In this document: positions 13,201 through 23,842 of the stretch, one piece after another | How the letters are laid out: the number at the start of each line of letters is the position of its first letter | Position numbering within the stretch: position 1 is the first letter of the stretch | NCBI RefSeq assembly: GCF_023343835.1 | Contig: NC_064443.1 | Coordinates: 9,114,001 to 9,178,000, forward strand | Origin: Lagopus muta | Lineage: Eukaryota; Chordata; Aves; Galliformes; Phasianidae | DNA: 64,000 nt | Direction of reading: 5' to 3' | Translations under genes and position numbers: made by a program | Notes under the pieces: model-generated | What the model saw: the letters and a program-made list of their open reading frames with translations, nothing else | Databases searched by the model: none | Told to the model about the DNA's origin: nothing

Positions 13201-14009
13201 GGAATGGGAAAAAATAAAAGTATCCTTTTCAGAGCAAGGATGTGGTGAGGGCCAGATAGCTTCCCCTGACACGCAAGCCAGGGTATGGAGACACTGCCAC
13301 TACCTTTCTCAGGCAGAAAGGAGGGACTTTGCCATCTCCACTGTTTAATGAGGAACTTGCTCAGCTTTAGCACTGCCACATCCCCTGGCCTCCTTCCCTG
13401 CTGCAGAAGAGACAGGCAGCATACCCTCTGCCTCAGTTTCCCCACCTGGAAATCAATCCAGCGGCAAAGCTGGGAGGTGAGGTTTAGTCTGTATCTGGAA
13501 AACCCTTGGAAGCATCACACCTTCCATCATCCATCATCATCTGAAAGGTGAATATGAAGCTCTTGCAGTGCAAAGAGCAGGTCCCAGGGATCTGCCCTTG
13601 TCTGCTCCCCTCCTCCTGCAGCACGCTCCTTCCCCTCGGCTCCTTCCTGCGCCAGCCAGAAACAGAGCCAAGCTCATAATTCAGATGACAGAATTAAACC
13701 GATCCTGATTAGAAAAAGCCCTCACCCCAAAGAGAGCAAAACCTTGCTCCGAGCTGCCCTGTAATCCAATAGTCTCCCATGGCCGCCGTGGTGAACCCAA
13801 AACCTGCCTGCAGGCAAAGACACTTTGTCTTGAAATAAGGGAAGTCAAATGTGTCTTAATGGGAATTTTGACACGTTTTGCTTTGATTTCACTAATGTTA
13901 CAGAAGTCGCTCTAGGAAATGTTTCAGCCCCCCTGTAGGGACCAGACCCTTTGGAGAGGGATCATGGGGCGAGGCGGCAGCACTCCATCTCCCCCACTCT
14001 TCCCTGGCT

Positions 14010-14212
14010 GTAAGGACTTCATTTCAGTAAAGGCAGTGAGACACTGGCACAGGCTGCCCGGAGAGGTGGTGGATTCCTGGAGACACTCAAGGTCAGACTG
14101 GATGGCTCTGAGCACCTGATGGAGCTGTGGGCATCCCTGTTCATTGCAGTGCAGTGGGACCAGGTGGCCGTTAGTAGCCCCTTCCAACTCAAACTATTCT
14201 ATGATTCTAAGG
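14010..14212 (+). mobile_element. CR1 LINE fragment
   Basis: CR1 3' end: gagacactggcacaggctgc, tcaaggtcagactggatggc, and the terminal ccttccaactcaaactattc followed by tatgattct. Confidence 0.85.
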
Positions 14213-14589
14213 TTCACTGGGGAGCCAAGTGCTTGATTTGCTCTATATTATATGCACACCACTGATACTTCTGGTGCATTTGACTCCAAAGCACCCGGGG
14301 CAACACTGGAACAGTAGGGAGACATCTCTCCAAACAAGGCACCTCCATTTTGGTAAAAACTCTCAGGCAGCACTTCTACCCCACTGATGGGAGCTCCTTC
14401 CCACACCTATGGGCACCGCATCCCTGACGGGTGCTCTGGGCCTGGGCTGCACCCCAGTGAGATTCATCACATCACTGCTGGTCCCAGGTGCTCAGTGGGG
14501 AAGCGACAGCATCTCAGAATCTAAGCAGGGTCATACTTACTTCATTGATGGAAAACCTCTGGGGGATACTGGTCACTCAATGCCTTGCT

Positions 14590-14650
14590 TTTCTTGGTTG
14601 GACTTGATGGCCTTAGAGGCCTTTTCCAACTTCAATGATTCTATGATTCC
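14590..14650 (+). mobile_element. CR1 LINE fragment, terminal 60 bp
   Basis: ggttggacttgatggcctta and the terminal ttcaatgattctatgattcc are the last bases of a CR1 copy, 0.4 kb after the previous one. Confidence 0.8.
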
Positions 14651-14744
14651 TTGGCTTCCCAGCCACCCAACAGTTCACCCTGCCGGGCTTGCAGCACAGT
14701 TTTTGGCTGAGCCAAGGAGAGGTCACAGCCTGATTGTGGGAGGT

Positions 14745-14922
14745 GAGGCACTGGAACAGGTTGCTCCAGGAGGCTGTGGATGCCCCATCCCTGGAGGCAT
14801 TCAAGGCCAGGCTGGATGTGGCTCTGGGCAGCCTGGTCTGCTGGCTGGCCGCTCTGCACATAGCAGGGGGTTGAAAGATGATCACTGTGACCCCTTTCAA
14901 CCCAGGCCATTCTATGATAACA
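14745..14922 (+). mobile_element. CR1 LINE fragment
   Basis: ggcactggaacaggttgctc, attcaaggccaggctggatg and the terminal cattctatgata define a third CR1 3' end in this cluster. No recognisable repeat follows until about 49.6 kb. Confidence 0.85.
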
Positions 14923-15587
14923 GGAACTAGTGGATGTTATAGGTGATGCCCTGCTGCAGCTGATGGGCAGATACAAAACAGTGTCAACACAGAAGGAGAT
15001 GGCACATGAATGGGTGAGACTAATGGTGAACATGCTGACATAGGCAGCTCCAATTAAACTAAATCCCTGCTCTCCTCCAGCATCTGCCACTCCTCAAGGC
15101 AGAGCCTTGCAGGGACTGCATCTCCATCCTGCCCAGCCCATACTTGTGAGTTATTTTTTGTTGTTTTAACGCCATGCTGCAATTCTAACCCAGAGCTTTG
15201 GATTGTCAAAGAGTTTTTCTTTTCTTTCCTTTAGGAAAAAAATAAAAAATAAAAAATACAGCTGAACTAATTTGATGAAAGGGGAAAATAAAACATATGC
15301 CAGACTAAACACATGCAGTTCCTACCTACAGCCAGGGCCTGGCTTCTCCCAGGCCAAAGTCAACACACGTCAATTTTGAACATGACAGGGCTTTAAAAGG
15401 GAGGTTTGAGCCCTGGATGAGAGGCGGCTGGAAAACATTAATAATGGGCTCTGTCAATTAAAAGCAAGCATGACGAGCCACCAAGACAAGGGCTGGGGTG
15501 TACCCCTTCCTCCCCACTTCTCTTCCCCTCTTAATTTGATGAAAAATAGTGATTCATGGAGAAATCCATCCCTTCATCCAAGAAAAC

Positions 15588-15601
15588 GTGGCCATAGTAA
15601 C
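15588..15601. promoter_or_regulatory. RFX X-box motif
   Basis: GTGGCCATAGTAAC fits the X-box consensus GTNRCC-N0-3-RGYAAC at every position. It is a second X-box in the upstream domain, in a repeat-free block (about 15360-15640) that looks conserved. Confidence 0.4.
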
Positions 15602-16094
15602 AAATGAAGGGGCTTTGTTTAGGAGCCCGGCAGGCAAGGCTCAGGATTCAGCCTTAAGGAAAGGCTTGCCTGTGGGGATGCTCCTGTTTCACCTGCAGTG
15701 AAGGCAGGGCACACAGCCATCACACTGGGCTAGCCCCTCGATGTGCCTGGGGCATAGAAGTGACTGGTTTGGATTCCAGAGAAAGAAAAAGATACAGAAA
15801 TAGCAACCCTGCTTTTATCAGCCCCATAGGAAGCACTGCCATGGCTTCTGTGGGCTGGGCAGGTTTCTGCCCAGTACCACCCAGTCATCTCCAAAAACAG
15901 AGCTGGGAAAAAACAAGGGAAGGGGCTTCTGGCATGCGTTCCTCTCACCGTTCTCCAAATATCCTGTGCAGCTTCGCACTCTGTCCCCATCCTCCCAGCA
16001 CTGCAGCCCCATGCTATCACCCAGCAGCATCACACAGCACAGGCAAAAAAAATTGAAGGAGAGCCCTTTTAGCTCAAGTTCATGCCCCGCGTCA

Positions 16095-16238
16095 AGATAG
16101 GTTCGCCTTCCCCTCCCCAGATAAAGGATACAGTTGTTAAACTGATGCCACGTTTGATCGCAGCCAAAAAGCCAAGAGGGCTTCAAACGTTCATTTATCT
16201 CAAGCTGTAAGCAAGGCTTATTGCTGCTAATCAGATAA
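16095..16238. promoter_or_regulatory. Upstream GATA-site cluster A
   Basis: Four WGATAR sites lie in 144 bp: AGATAG 16095-16100, AGATAA 16119-16124, TTATCT 16195-16200 (minus strand) and AGATAA 16233-16238. A further AGATAA follows at 16534-16539. The sequence is repeat-free and AT-balanced, as expected of conserved non-coding DNA. It lies about 5.4 kb upstream of the candidate distal exon. It may correspond to one of the mammalian -3.9/-2.8/-1.8 autoregulatory sites, but I cannot assign which. Confidence 0.45.
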
Positions 16239-17719
16239 TTACTCTGCTTCTCCCCCAATCGCAGGGAGCACCACGCAGTGTGAAGGTTTCCTCCCTGCAC
16301 CGGACCCTGCTCTGAGCAGGGAGCAGAGATCTGAGCGCCGCCGAGAGCACTGGGATGGGTGGGATCCCAGCAGCTCCAGGCTCCAGCTCGAGATGAGCAT
16401 CTTTGATCTGAGCCCATTGGGGCTGTAGGCACTGCTATAAGACTGTATGAACGTACGAATCCATGAGGGATCAGCGGGGCTTAAATCCTTCTCCAACTCC
16501 ACAAGATCTTTTCAGGCACAGTGACAGGAGCGGAGATAAATCACGCATCTCCAGCGCAGCACAAAGCGGGCAATTAGCAGACAAAGCTGCCCACCAGAGC
16601 CCGATGGAGCAGAACAAGGAGATTTTCTTCCCAGAGACGTCTGCTGGAAGCTGTCTGAAGCATTTCCATTCCCTTTGGCTTTTAATCGCGAGGTCAGCTC
16701 CTTTCTTCCTACCCTGATGTCCTCCATCCGGGCCTCTTTCTGGGAACTCGCAGCAATGCACCAGATGTCACAGAGACAAAATAACAGCCCAGGGCCAACC
16801 TGGGGCATTTCACCCTCCCCTGAATCCCATACCACTCTGAACCACAATTGTGGGGCTGAGGGAGCAAACGCCCATTAAGGCCATCCTTGAGCAGCCAGGA
16901 CTGGGGGCAGAGCCTTCCTCCCTGGTACAAGCAGAATCCCAAGGGAAACAAAAGCACTGCCCTGAGGAATGGGTGTGCTACGGGACACCCAGCTTTGGGC
17001 AGAGGGTGCAGCTCCTCTGATGCTTCTAGAGGGTTTTTCAGGGTTGCAGACCCCAAACAGCACATCTGCTGCTGCCAGGATGAGAAAGATGCAGGAGGGA
17101 AGGAGAGAAACCACAAGGCTTAAAAAAAGAAAACCACCTACATTTGGGGACGCTCTGTGCTCCTCTTCAGACTCGCAGCTCAGGGTGTGCTTTTGGCCCT
17201 CTGCCCTCTCCTTTAAACCCCGCTATCAGAAACACAAACACCAAAGGCAAAGCAAGTAATCCAGGACCTAAAGCTTAAAAGCACAAAACTACACATTGGC
17301 CCTAAAACCACCAACTCTCTGCTCCCTTCTTATGGGGTCAGAGCCTGAGAGCGAGCAGGTAGAGCCACAGGTGTGGGCTTTTATGGGTGCACAGGTGGAG
17401 GAACATGGTGGACCGTGAGCAGGTGCTCACACACACATACATACATTTCCTTCTTGGATTTTCAAGAGTGACCTTGGGTAAAAGGAGAGAAAGAAAAAAA
17501 AAAACCAACAAAGCAAAAGCCGTAGCTTGTCATCGTAGCGCGGATGACAGCCAACCTCTCCACTCGTGCTTTAACGCGTGTTTTTTCGAGCAGCCGGCAT
17601 TTCTGCCCGATCCCTCGGCGATGCTCGGTTTGGTGCCCGGCTCGGCCAGAAGGTGACGCCGTCCGCCCGCAGATCGCTGCCGGCCCCAATTAGCGCCGTA
17701 TCGCCGCAATCACGGCTGC

Positions 17720-17749
17720 TGATAGAGATAAATGGGGAAGGCGCTATCT
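17720..17749. promoter_or_regulatory. Upstream GATA-site cluster B
   Basis: TGATAG 17720-17725 and AGATAA 17726-17731 are directly abutted, and CTATCT (minus strand) follows at 17744-17749. Three WGATAR sites in 30 bp, with head-to-tail and inverted spacing suited to two-finger GATA binding, about 3.8 kb upstream of the candidate distal exon. Confidence 0.5.
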
Positions 17750-18105
17750 GCGCAACAATAGTGCGTGGGGTTTTTTTTCTTTTTTCTTTTTTCTTCTTCT
17801 TTTTTTTTTTTTAAGGGAAAAAAAAAAACTTTAGGGAGAAAGAAAAAAAAAAAAAAAAACAATTCAACTTTTCATCAGCCGCTAATCGTGATTTTTTTTT
17901 TATTGCTTTGCTTAGCATTTTCTCAGGGAATAAAACCTCAGAGGAGCCCCGTCTTTTGTGGGAAATGAAAGGGCATATAAAAAAATGAATGTACATGGAT
18001 TCTAAATATTTCAGGTTGTATGACTTTGTGTTTGACCTTAGCAGAAGATGAACTAATCCTGCAATATAATAGACTTTCATAGAGATATGGAAAATGGCTG
18101 CTTTT

Positions 18106-18127
18106 TTATCTCGGTTGCCATGGGAAC
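18106..18127. promoter_or_regulatory. GATA site next to an RFX X-box
   Basis: TTATCT (GATA site on the minus strand, 18106-18111) is followed two bases later by GTTGCCATGGGAAC (18114-18127), a near-palindromic X-box of the RFX family. The block around it (about 18060-18260) is AT-rich and repeat-free. Confidence 0.5.
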
Positions 18128-18717
18128 CATCAGAGAGAAGGCCTAGCTGAGATGCAATAGAAGGTTATTAAATGTGTGCTTGTGTATATTGGAAAAATAC
18201 AGCTTTTTGTCATCTCGTGTCACTCATAGGTCTTTAATACGTAATGTTTAGGTTATTAATAAACTAACACAGGTCCATTTTTTATAGGGAACAACTGCGG
18301 ATACAACTATAAAAAAAATTAGTACAAGTTGAACGCTTGCAAAACTCCTGTGCATGGGCAGGGCTGCTGCACCCACAACTTCCCACGAAGTTTCTCTCCT
18401 TTTCCCGGAGGAGGGGACGGCTCCCGCTGCAGGGGACGGGCGAAGGGAAGCGGGGCACTGCGGACACCGTGTGCTTAATGGGGCGGTGCTGGGGACATCA
18501 GGAGTGCAGTGCGAAATGCCGTCTGGTTCGGTGTCGGAGCGCGAGGTCAGAGGCTGCCGGGGAAAGAAGGGGGTGCTGAGAGCTGCTCGACGCTGTGGAA
18601 TCACCAGCCAGGGCTGAGAGGTGCTCGCTGTTAGGCTGGTTGTGGCCAAAATAAAAATAAGTTAATAATAAAAATAAGAGAAAGAAAAAAAAAGTTGAAA
18701 AGAAGGAGAAAAAATGT

Positions 18718-18798
18718 GAAAAGGAAGGAAAAGAAGAAGAAAGAGGGAAAAGGAAAAAAAAGAAAGGAAGGAGGGAAGGAAAGGAAGAAAGGAAAGAG
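18718..18798 (+). repeat. Long purine tract
   Basis: Only A and G from 18718 to 18798 (AAGG/GAAG units), preceded by further A-rich sequence from 18665. Confidence 0.9.
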
Positions 18799-19329
18799 CC
18801 TGGTGCTTCTCTGAGCGGGCAGACTTCAGGCTAACTCCAGGCGGGAGGAATTCCCCTCCTATGGGGTTTTGCTGCCCCGGCTGTCCCGGCCCTCCCGCGG
18901 GATGAGGGTCTCGCTCAGCTCCGAGCCGGAGGTGCCGAAACCCCCGCTTTGGGCTCCTGCCGGCTGCCCCACAGCACAGAGCGGCGGATGCGGGCGGCGA
19001 TGCGCGGGGCGAGGCGGGCACCTCGCGTCCCCCCCGCAGGTCCCAGCGGGGCCGAATCCGCCTTGCGCCCTGCTTCGCTCTCCCACCCGGCTCCCCGCGC
19101 CGGGGAAGGGCAGGGGACACTCCTGACAGCCCCTGGTGTCCCGGCCCGGAGGGGCACCCCGCGTGCACGGCAGCCCGGCGTCCATGCATACTAAGTACAG
19201 CAAGGAATACATAGATTTTGCCTATCTGCCGATCAAACGCGGAGATCTGCTCTGGTAAATGATGCATTAGATGCGGTGGCTGTATTTGTTGTGTGAGTTT
19301 TGAAAGGGTTCCGATAATCTGGAAGCGAG

Positions 19330-19446
19330 AGATAAGGAACACCATTTATTCAGCAGCACTTTGGAACCAATTTTCAACCCTGTTCAACCCCATTCTCCAG
19401 CAGCCTCCAGGAGCCCAGGAGATAAGGATTGGGCTATTCATTATCT
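19330..19446. promoter_or_regulatory. Upstream GATA-site cluster C
   Basis: AGATAAGGA occurs twice (19330-19338 and 19420-19428) and TTATCT (minus strand) at 19441-19446. The whole 19190-19510 block is low in CpG between GC-rich blocks and looks like a discrete enhancer. It lies about 2.2 kb upstream of the candidate distal exon, in the range of the mammalian -2.8 and -1.8 GATA autoregulatory sites. Confidence 0.55.
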
Positions 19447-19579
19447 TCACAAGGAACAAAGATTAGCTAGCAGAGATGAAAAATTACCCCTGGATAGTAA
19501 TAATAAGGAAGCGAACCTGGAGAGTTGCTGAGCCTATATTCTCCCCACTGCTGCTGCTGCTTCTTCTCTTTAAAATTCT

Positions 19580-19735
19580 CTCCCTCTCTTTTTTTTTTTT
19601 TTTTTTCTGTTGAATCAATATTGAAAAGGTTGGTTCTTTTTTTTTTTTTTTTTTTTTTATTCTTTTTTCCCCCTCTTTTCTTATTTTATTTTTAAGAAAG
19701 AAAAAAAAATTAATAAAAAAAAAGCCTTCCCCGCT
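19580..19735 (+). repeat. Low-complexity T-rich then A-rich tract
   Basis: Runs of 14 or more T at about 19589-19606 and 19638-19658, followed by A-rich sequence to 19735. No gene signal. Confidence 0.85.
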
Positions 19736-20409
19736 GTCTATCATATTTCTCCATACGAAGAATATGGTTGTTACCGTGGAAGAGAGCTGAGCACGGTCTC
19801 TCCTTCCTCCCAGACTTTCAGATGACATCTTTAGTACAGAAGGCAAACAGCAGAGGAAAGCGTCCTTCTCTTCCAAGGAGAATCGGGGGGGACACCGCGT
19901 CCCCCCTCAATGTCCCCCCAGTGCTTCTGGTGGCATTCGGAGGCGGCCCTGACCCCGCACACAGCCCGGCGTATAACTGCAGAGCACCGCGGATCGCCCC
20001 GGGAGCGCAGCGGTTTCTCCGCGGCTCTCGGCCCCCCCGGCCCCCGTTTCGGACACCCCCGTGTGCCCCCGCCCGGGGTTGTTCTGCACGCTCCCAAAGC
20101 CGCTTTTCGTGTGGTTTTTACTCCAGGGCGAAGCTCCCCCGTTCCGGAGTCGTTCCGTGCCGGGGCGATCCAGGGATGCGGTGCCGTCTCCCTCGTCCTG
20201 GGCACAAGGGAAAAAGAGGGGGATATGTATATATGTATATATTTTAATACCGCATTCTTTTTTTTTTTTTTCTTTTTTTCTTGTTTTTTTTTTTTTTTTT
20301 TTTCTTCTTTCTCCTGCATAAATCTGAGAACGTATCTTCTCTCAGAGGATGAAGGGTAATACAGGAGGAGTAATTAAAACACTTACTTTAGAAATGGGCT
20401 GCGTGGAGC

Positions 20410-20424
20410 TGATAAGAATTATCT
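20410..20424. promoter_or_regulatory. Inverted pair of GATA sites
   Basis: TGATAAGAATTATCT is two WGATAR sites in inverted orientation separated by 3 bp, 1.1 kb upstream of the candidate distal exon. Palindromic GATA sites are preferred by two-finger GATA proteins (known from GATA1). Confidence 0.45.
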
Positions 20425-21439
20425 CCCGCATATCAAGGACCCTTTTTCCCCCGAACCATATCACAAAGACAGACAGAAAATGCCAGCAGAATAGGATTCC
20501 CCCCTCCCTTTCCCTGCTCACATTTTTACCTCCATTATGATGATAATTCCGCTCCCGCGAAACTTTTCTCCTTCCCTTCCCGAACCGTATTTCGTTCCCC
20601 CCGCTCCCACAGGGCCCCCACCGGACGCTCCGGCCTTTGTCTTCCCATTAGGACGCTTCGCCCGCAGCAGCTCCGGGGGTCTCCCCGACCCTCCATCGGA
20701 AAATCCCCCCGCGCCCCGCGGCGATCCGGCGCTGCGCCCACCGCCGCTCCTGGCGCTGCCCCCCCGGCCAACCCCGGCGCCCGCCGACCCCATGCAGCCT
20801 CCGGGGTTCGACGAGGGGACCCCAGCCCCGCATACAGCCACGCAGCGGGGGCAAAAGGCATGGCAGGTGAGCAGTGCCAAGCTAGGGGCTGAGGCGCGGC
20901 GACATTTCCCAAACCATTCGTTCGGGCTGAATCGCCCAGTGCCACGAAATTCTTATTTCACCGTTTCTTTTCTAGCTATAACAACGACTAGTTGAGGCTT
21001 GTGCCTCTCCCAGCTCCTCTGCCGGCTCTCTTAGTTGCAGGTGCACAGCCTGAAAGACTGAGTTTGGGAAGGGAGACTGGGGAGAAGAGACACGAGGTTA
21101 GTGGAAAAAACAGGCTGGTGAACGCAAAAAATTAAAATAAAATTTAAAAAAAAGTCAGTCCAGCACCAAAGAGTGGAAGAAAAATCAATAGGAATATTTA
21201 ATATCCATAATTGACACCACAAAGCGCTCCCCCAGCCCACCCCACCTTCCTCGGGGTCCGGTGGCAGAGGAGCGGCGCGGAGCTGCGGGCAGAGGAGCCC
21301 CGTTCCCAGCGCCGGGGATGCGAGCGTGTGTTGTGTTGGTATAATATCAATTCATTTAAAATATGAAAGTCAAGTCGCGTAGACTGTGACAGCAACCGTA
21401 ACAAAAGGTGCAAGCAACAGACAATGTGATGTGCTTGTA

Positions 21440-21525
21440 CAGATATTGTAATGATGCAAATGAAGCGGAGGGGACGAGCTGCCTTATTATGTACATAAAT
21501 ACACAGTGGCTCGCCGTGCCATCCT
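21440..21525 (+). promoter_or_regulatory. Candidate distal (1S) promoter: octamer plus TATA-like box
   Basis: The octamer ATGCAAAT at 21454-21461 stands 33 bp before CATAAATA at 21494-21501, a spacing usual for an upstream activator and TATA element. The sequence is AT-rich in an otherwise GC-rich neighbourhood. POU-factor control is an inference from the octamer alone. Confidence 0.35.
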
Positions 21526-21815
21526 TGAATGCAGGAGAGTGAGAGAGAGAAGGGGAGGGAAAGAAGGGAGAGAGGAAAAGAGAGGGAGGGAGGGAGGAAG
21601 GGAAGGGGGGAAGGAGGGAGGCAAAAAAAAAAAAAGGGCTCAGCTCGAGAAGTGCCGCCAGTTCGAAGCAGAGCGCTCCTCGGGCAGCCCCTCCGCCGGC
21701 TGCGCGCACCCACGGGCGGGGGAGGACCGGCGGCCGGAGCCCCCTCCCCAGCCCGCAGGGGAGAGCGGGCGCTCCGCAGGCAGCGGGCGGCGATCCGCGG
21801 CGGGAGGCAGGCAAG
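21525..21815 (+). other. GATA2: Candidate distal non-coding first exon (1S type)
   Basis: A good donor GGCAAG|GTAAGG lies at 21815/21816, about 5 kb upstream of the proximal first exon. The region in front has a perfect octamer ATGCAAAT (21454-21461) and a TATA-like CATAAATA (21494-21501), suggesting a start near 21525. The exon body holds an 81-nt pure purine run followed by GC-rich sequence. Mammalian GATA2 has a distal haematopoietic/neural first exon several kb upstream, so the position fits. No transcript evidence is available to me, and the exon boundaries are inferred. Confidence 0.4.
21541..21621 (+). repeat. 81-nt uninterrupted purine tract
   Basis: Only A and G from 21541 to 21621, largely GGGA/GAGA units, inside the candidate distal first exon. 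Such tracts can form triplex (H-) DNA. Confidence 0.9.
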
Positions 21816-22000
21816 GTAAGGGCGTGCGGCTCCGCAGCGATCCGCGTCCCTCCGCCCGGGGCGGTTTTCCCCGGGGAACAGAGCGGGGCGGTTTGGTAAA
21901 GAACGAAAAAATCCCCGCGTCCCTCCCCGGCCTCCTCCTCCCGCAGCCCCGGCTGGAGGCACCGCAGAGCCGCGGGGCTGTGCTGCTCTGCCCGGCGGTG

Positions 22001-22150
22001 CCCTGCGGGGAGCGGGGCCGCCCTCGTTCGCTTTTCTTTTCCTTTTTTTTTTTCCTTTTTTTTTTTCCTCTCCTCGGCACCCTGTGGGGAGCGGGGCCGC
22101 CCTCGTTCGCTTTTCTTTTCCCTTTTTCTCCCCCCCCACCCCCCCCCCCT
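22001..22150 (+). repeat. 79-bp tandem duplication
   Basis: The segment around agcggggccgccctcgttcg and cttttcttttcc occurs at 22001-22043 and again at 22080-22122, a period of 79 bp with a few mismatches in the flank. It lies just after the candidate distal first exon donor. Confidence 0.8.
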
Positions 22151-22257
22151 CCCAACCCGCCCCAGCTTTTCTTATTATCACCGCGCTAATTATTTAAATC
22201 TCCATCTTTGAAAGTTTGCATTTCACCCAGGGCAGCCACTTTCCCGGAGCAAAGAGG

Positions 22258-22276
22258 GTGTGTGTGTGTGTGTGTG
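22258..22276 (+). repeat. GT microsatellite
   Basis: About nine GT units. A CT microsatellite follows at 22497-22521, running into a T tract. Confidence 0.9.
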
Positions 22277-22497
22277 CGTGCGGAACCCCTCGCCCCCTCC
22301 CCGCATCCTATATCTCCCCGCTCCCATTGTTGGCAGATTTGGACAGCAAACACAAAGATGCGGGGTTTGTTCTGCCCGGAGAGAGCACCTGCCCGCCGGG
22401 AGCCGCCCGGCCCAGTCCCGTGCGGCAGCTTTATGGGGCTTTGCATGATTTAGAATTACCCCAGCACGGCCCGCTCCTCTCTGCTGCTCTTCCACCG

Positions 22498-22529
<32 letters not shown>

Positions 22530-22749
22530 TTTGGTGCATGTGCAAAGTCCCCCTCTTTATCCGCCTTTTGCTTTGGGGTGCCGAGGCTGGAAGGCAATAG
22601 GGGAAAAAAAAGAAAAAAAAAGATATAGCCAACAGGAGCGTGGATTTGAGGCGATTTCAATAAGAAAAGCGATTTCCATCAGGGAGGTGCGGGGTTCTCT
22701 GTCCGGGGATCGTTCTCCCCGAGAGCATCTTTATGAATTAAAAGCAATT

Positions 22750-22810
22750 AAAAAAAAAAAAGAAAGAAAGAAAGAAAGGGGAAAAAAAAAAAAAAAAAAG
22801 GAAGAAAAAA
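22750..22810 (+). repeat. A-rich/GAAA low-complexity tract
   Basis: Poly(A) and GAAA units, with similar A-rich stretches at 22938-22997 and 23988-24015. All lie in the intron between the two candidate first exons. Confidence 0.85.
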
Positions 22811-23400
22811 ACTGTCGGAAGTGTCAGCCCGGTTCGGCCGCTCCGCGGGCGGTGCCAGACCCGCTGCGCTGCGGGGAAAGCAGTGCGACCTGCGGGGCAC
22901 CTCCTGCGGCGGCTGAGGCCGAAATCACCTTAAAAAGGAAAAAAAAAAAAGGGAAAAAGAAAAAAAAAAGGAAGGAAAAAAAGAAAAAAAAAAAGAAATC
23001 CAGCTGGCTCCTGAGAACGAAATCTTTCGAGGCAGCGGCTGAATTTTTTTGGTATACCTTTCTCCGGATGAACGTGTTCGCGTGAAGCCCCCCGCACGCG
23101 TTCTGCTTTGGGAACGTGCACAAAAGGCGGTGCCGGGGGCAGGGCGGTGGGGTTTGTGCTCTTTATCCGTGGGCAAAGTGAGGGCAGAGAGGAGGTGAAG
23201 TTGTGCGCGGCCGTGGAGGGGCACAGGGGGACCCGAGGTTCCCACGCTGGAGGACAAACCTTTGTGGGGTTGGCAGGGGAGGTGAGAGGGACAGCAAGGC
23301 GGCTTCTGCGAGATTCAGGGGGGAAAAAAGGGGGGGAGAAAAAAGCAAAAGAGGTTATTTCGTGGTTTATTCCCCGAGCCGTGTTTGTTTTTTGCTTTTT

Positions 23401-23428
23401 GTTTGTTGTTGTTGTTGTTGTTGTTGTT
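23401..23428 (+). repeat. TTG trinucleotide repeat
   Basis: Seven or more GTT/TTG units followed by a short T run. Confidence 0.9.
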
Positions 23429-23842
23429 TTTAATGCTGCCTAAATCGTGTCTTGTGGTTAAGAGGTAACTGTGTCATTTTATAACCCTATTAGCAGCCAT
23501 TAATATGTGCTGGTAATGCACACGGGACGGGGGTGAAGGGGGGGGGGGGGGCACAGAGATAAAAAAGAAAAGCAGAGGGAAAAAAATACCGAAAAATTAA
23601 AAAAGCAAGAAAGAAAAAAAAAAAGAGGCGGCAAGAGAATAATCCTCCACCCCGCCCCACCCCCCAGAAAAGATAAAATGGGGGGGGTGAGGGGGAGAGA
23701 GGAGGAAAGAGCCCCAGTCCGGGCATGTAAATAAATACTGCGATATTTGTTTTCTGGCTTCGCGTCTGCCCGGGCAGAGGTGTCAGCTCCATCGCTAACT
23801 GTTGCTAAAACACGGCGCCGTCTGCCCCCCCCCGGAGCGATG

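Larger units (their letters stand above)
8773..14009. other. Upstream intergenic stretch
   Basis: No gene recognised. Repeat-free AT-balanced blocks at about 10200-10520 and 13660-13920 look like conserved non-coding DNA by composition and by homeodomain-like motifs, but I cannot test this without alignment. Confidence 0.6.
14923..21439. other. Upstream regulatory domain of GATA2
   Basis: No coding gene. The stretch holds GATA clusters A to C, two RFX X-boxes, an inverted GATA pair, CpG-rich blocks (18380-19200, 19880-20200, 20550-20900) and low-complexity A, T and purine tracts. No interspersed repeats are recognised. Confidence 0.65.

Noticed and set aside
1..14922. Exons of RPN1, the upstream neighbour in mammals
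   Set aside because: No frame with recognisable ribophorin sequence; the gene presumably lies outside the window.
21405..21450. Short hairpin tgcaagca...tgcttgta as a microRNA precursor
   Set aside because: The stem is only about 8 bp, too short for a pre-miRNA.
21198..22181. 327-codon minus-strand frame
   Set aside because: Built from purine/pyrimidine tracts and the 79-bp duplication, with Lys/Arg and Pro/Ser runs. No protein family resemblance.
22216..23085. 289-codon plus-strand frame
   Set aside because: Lysine runs come from poly(A)/GAAA tracts; it covers the GT and CT microsatellites. Not a plausible protein.
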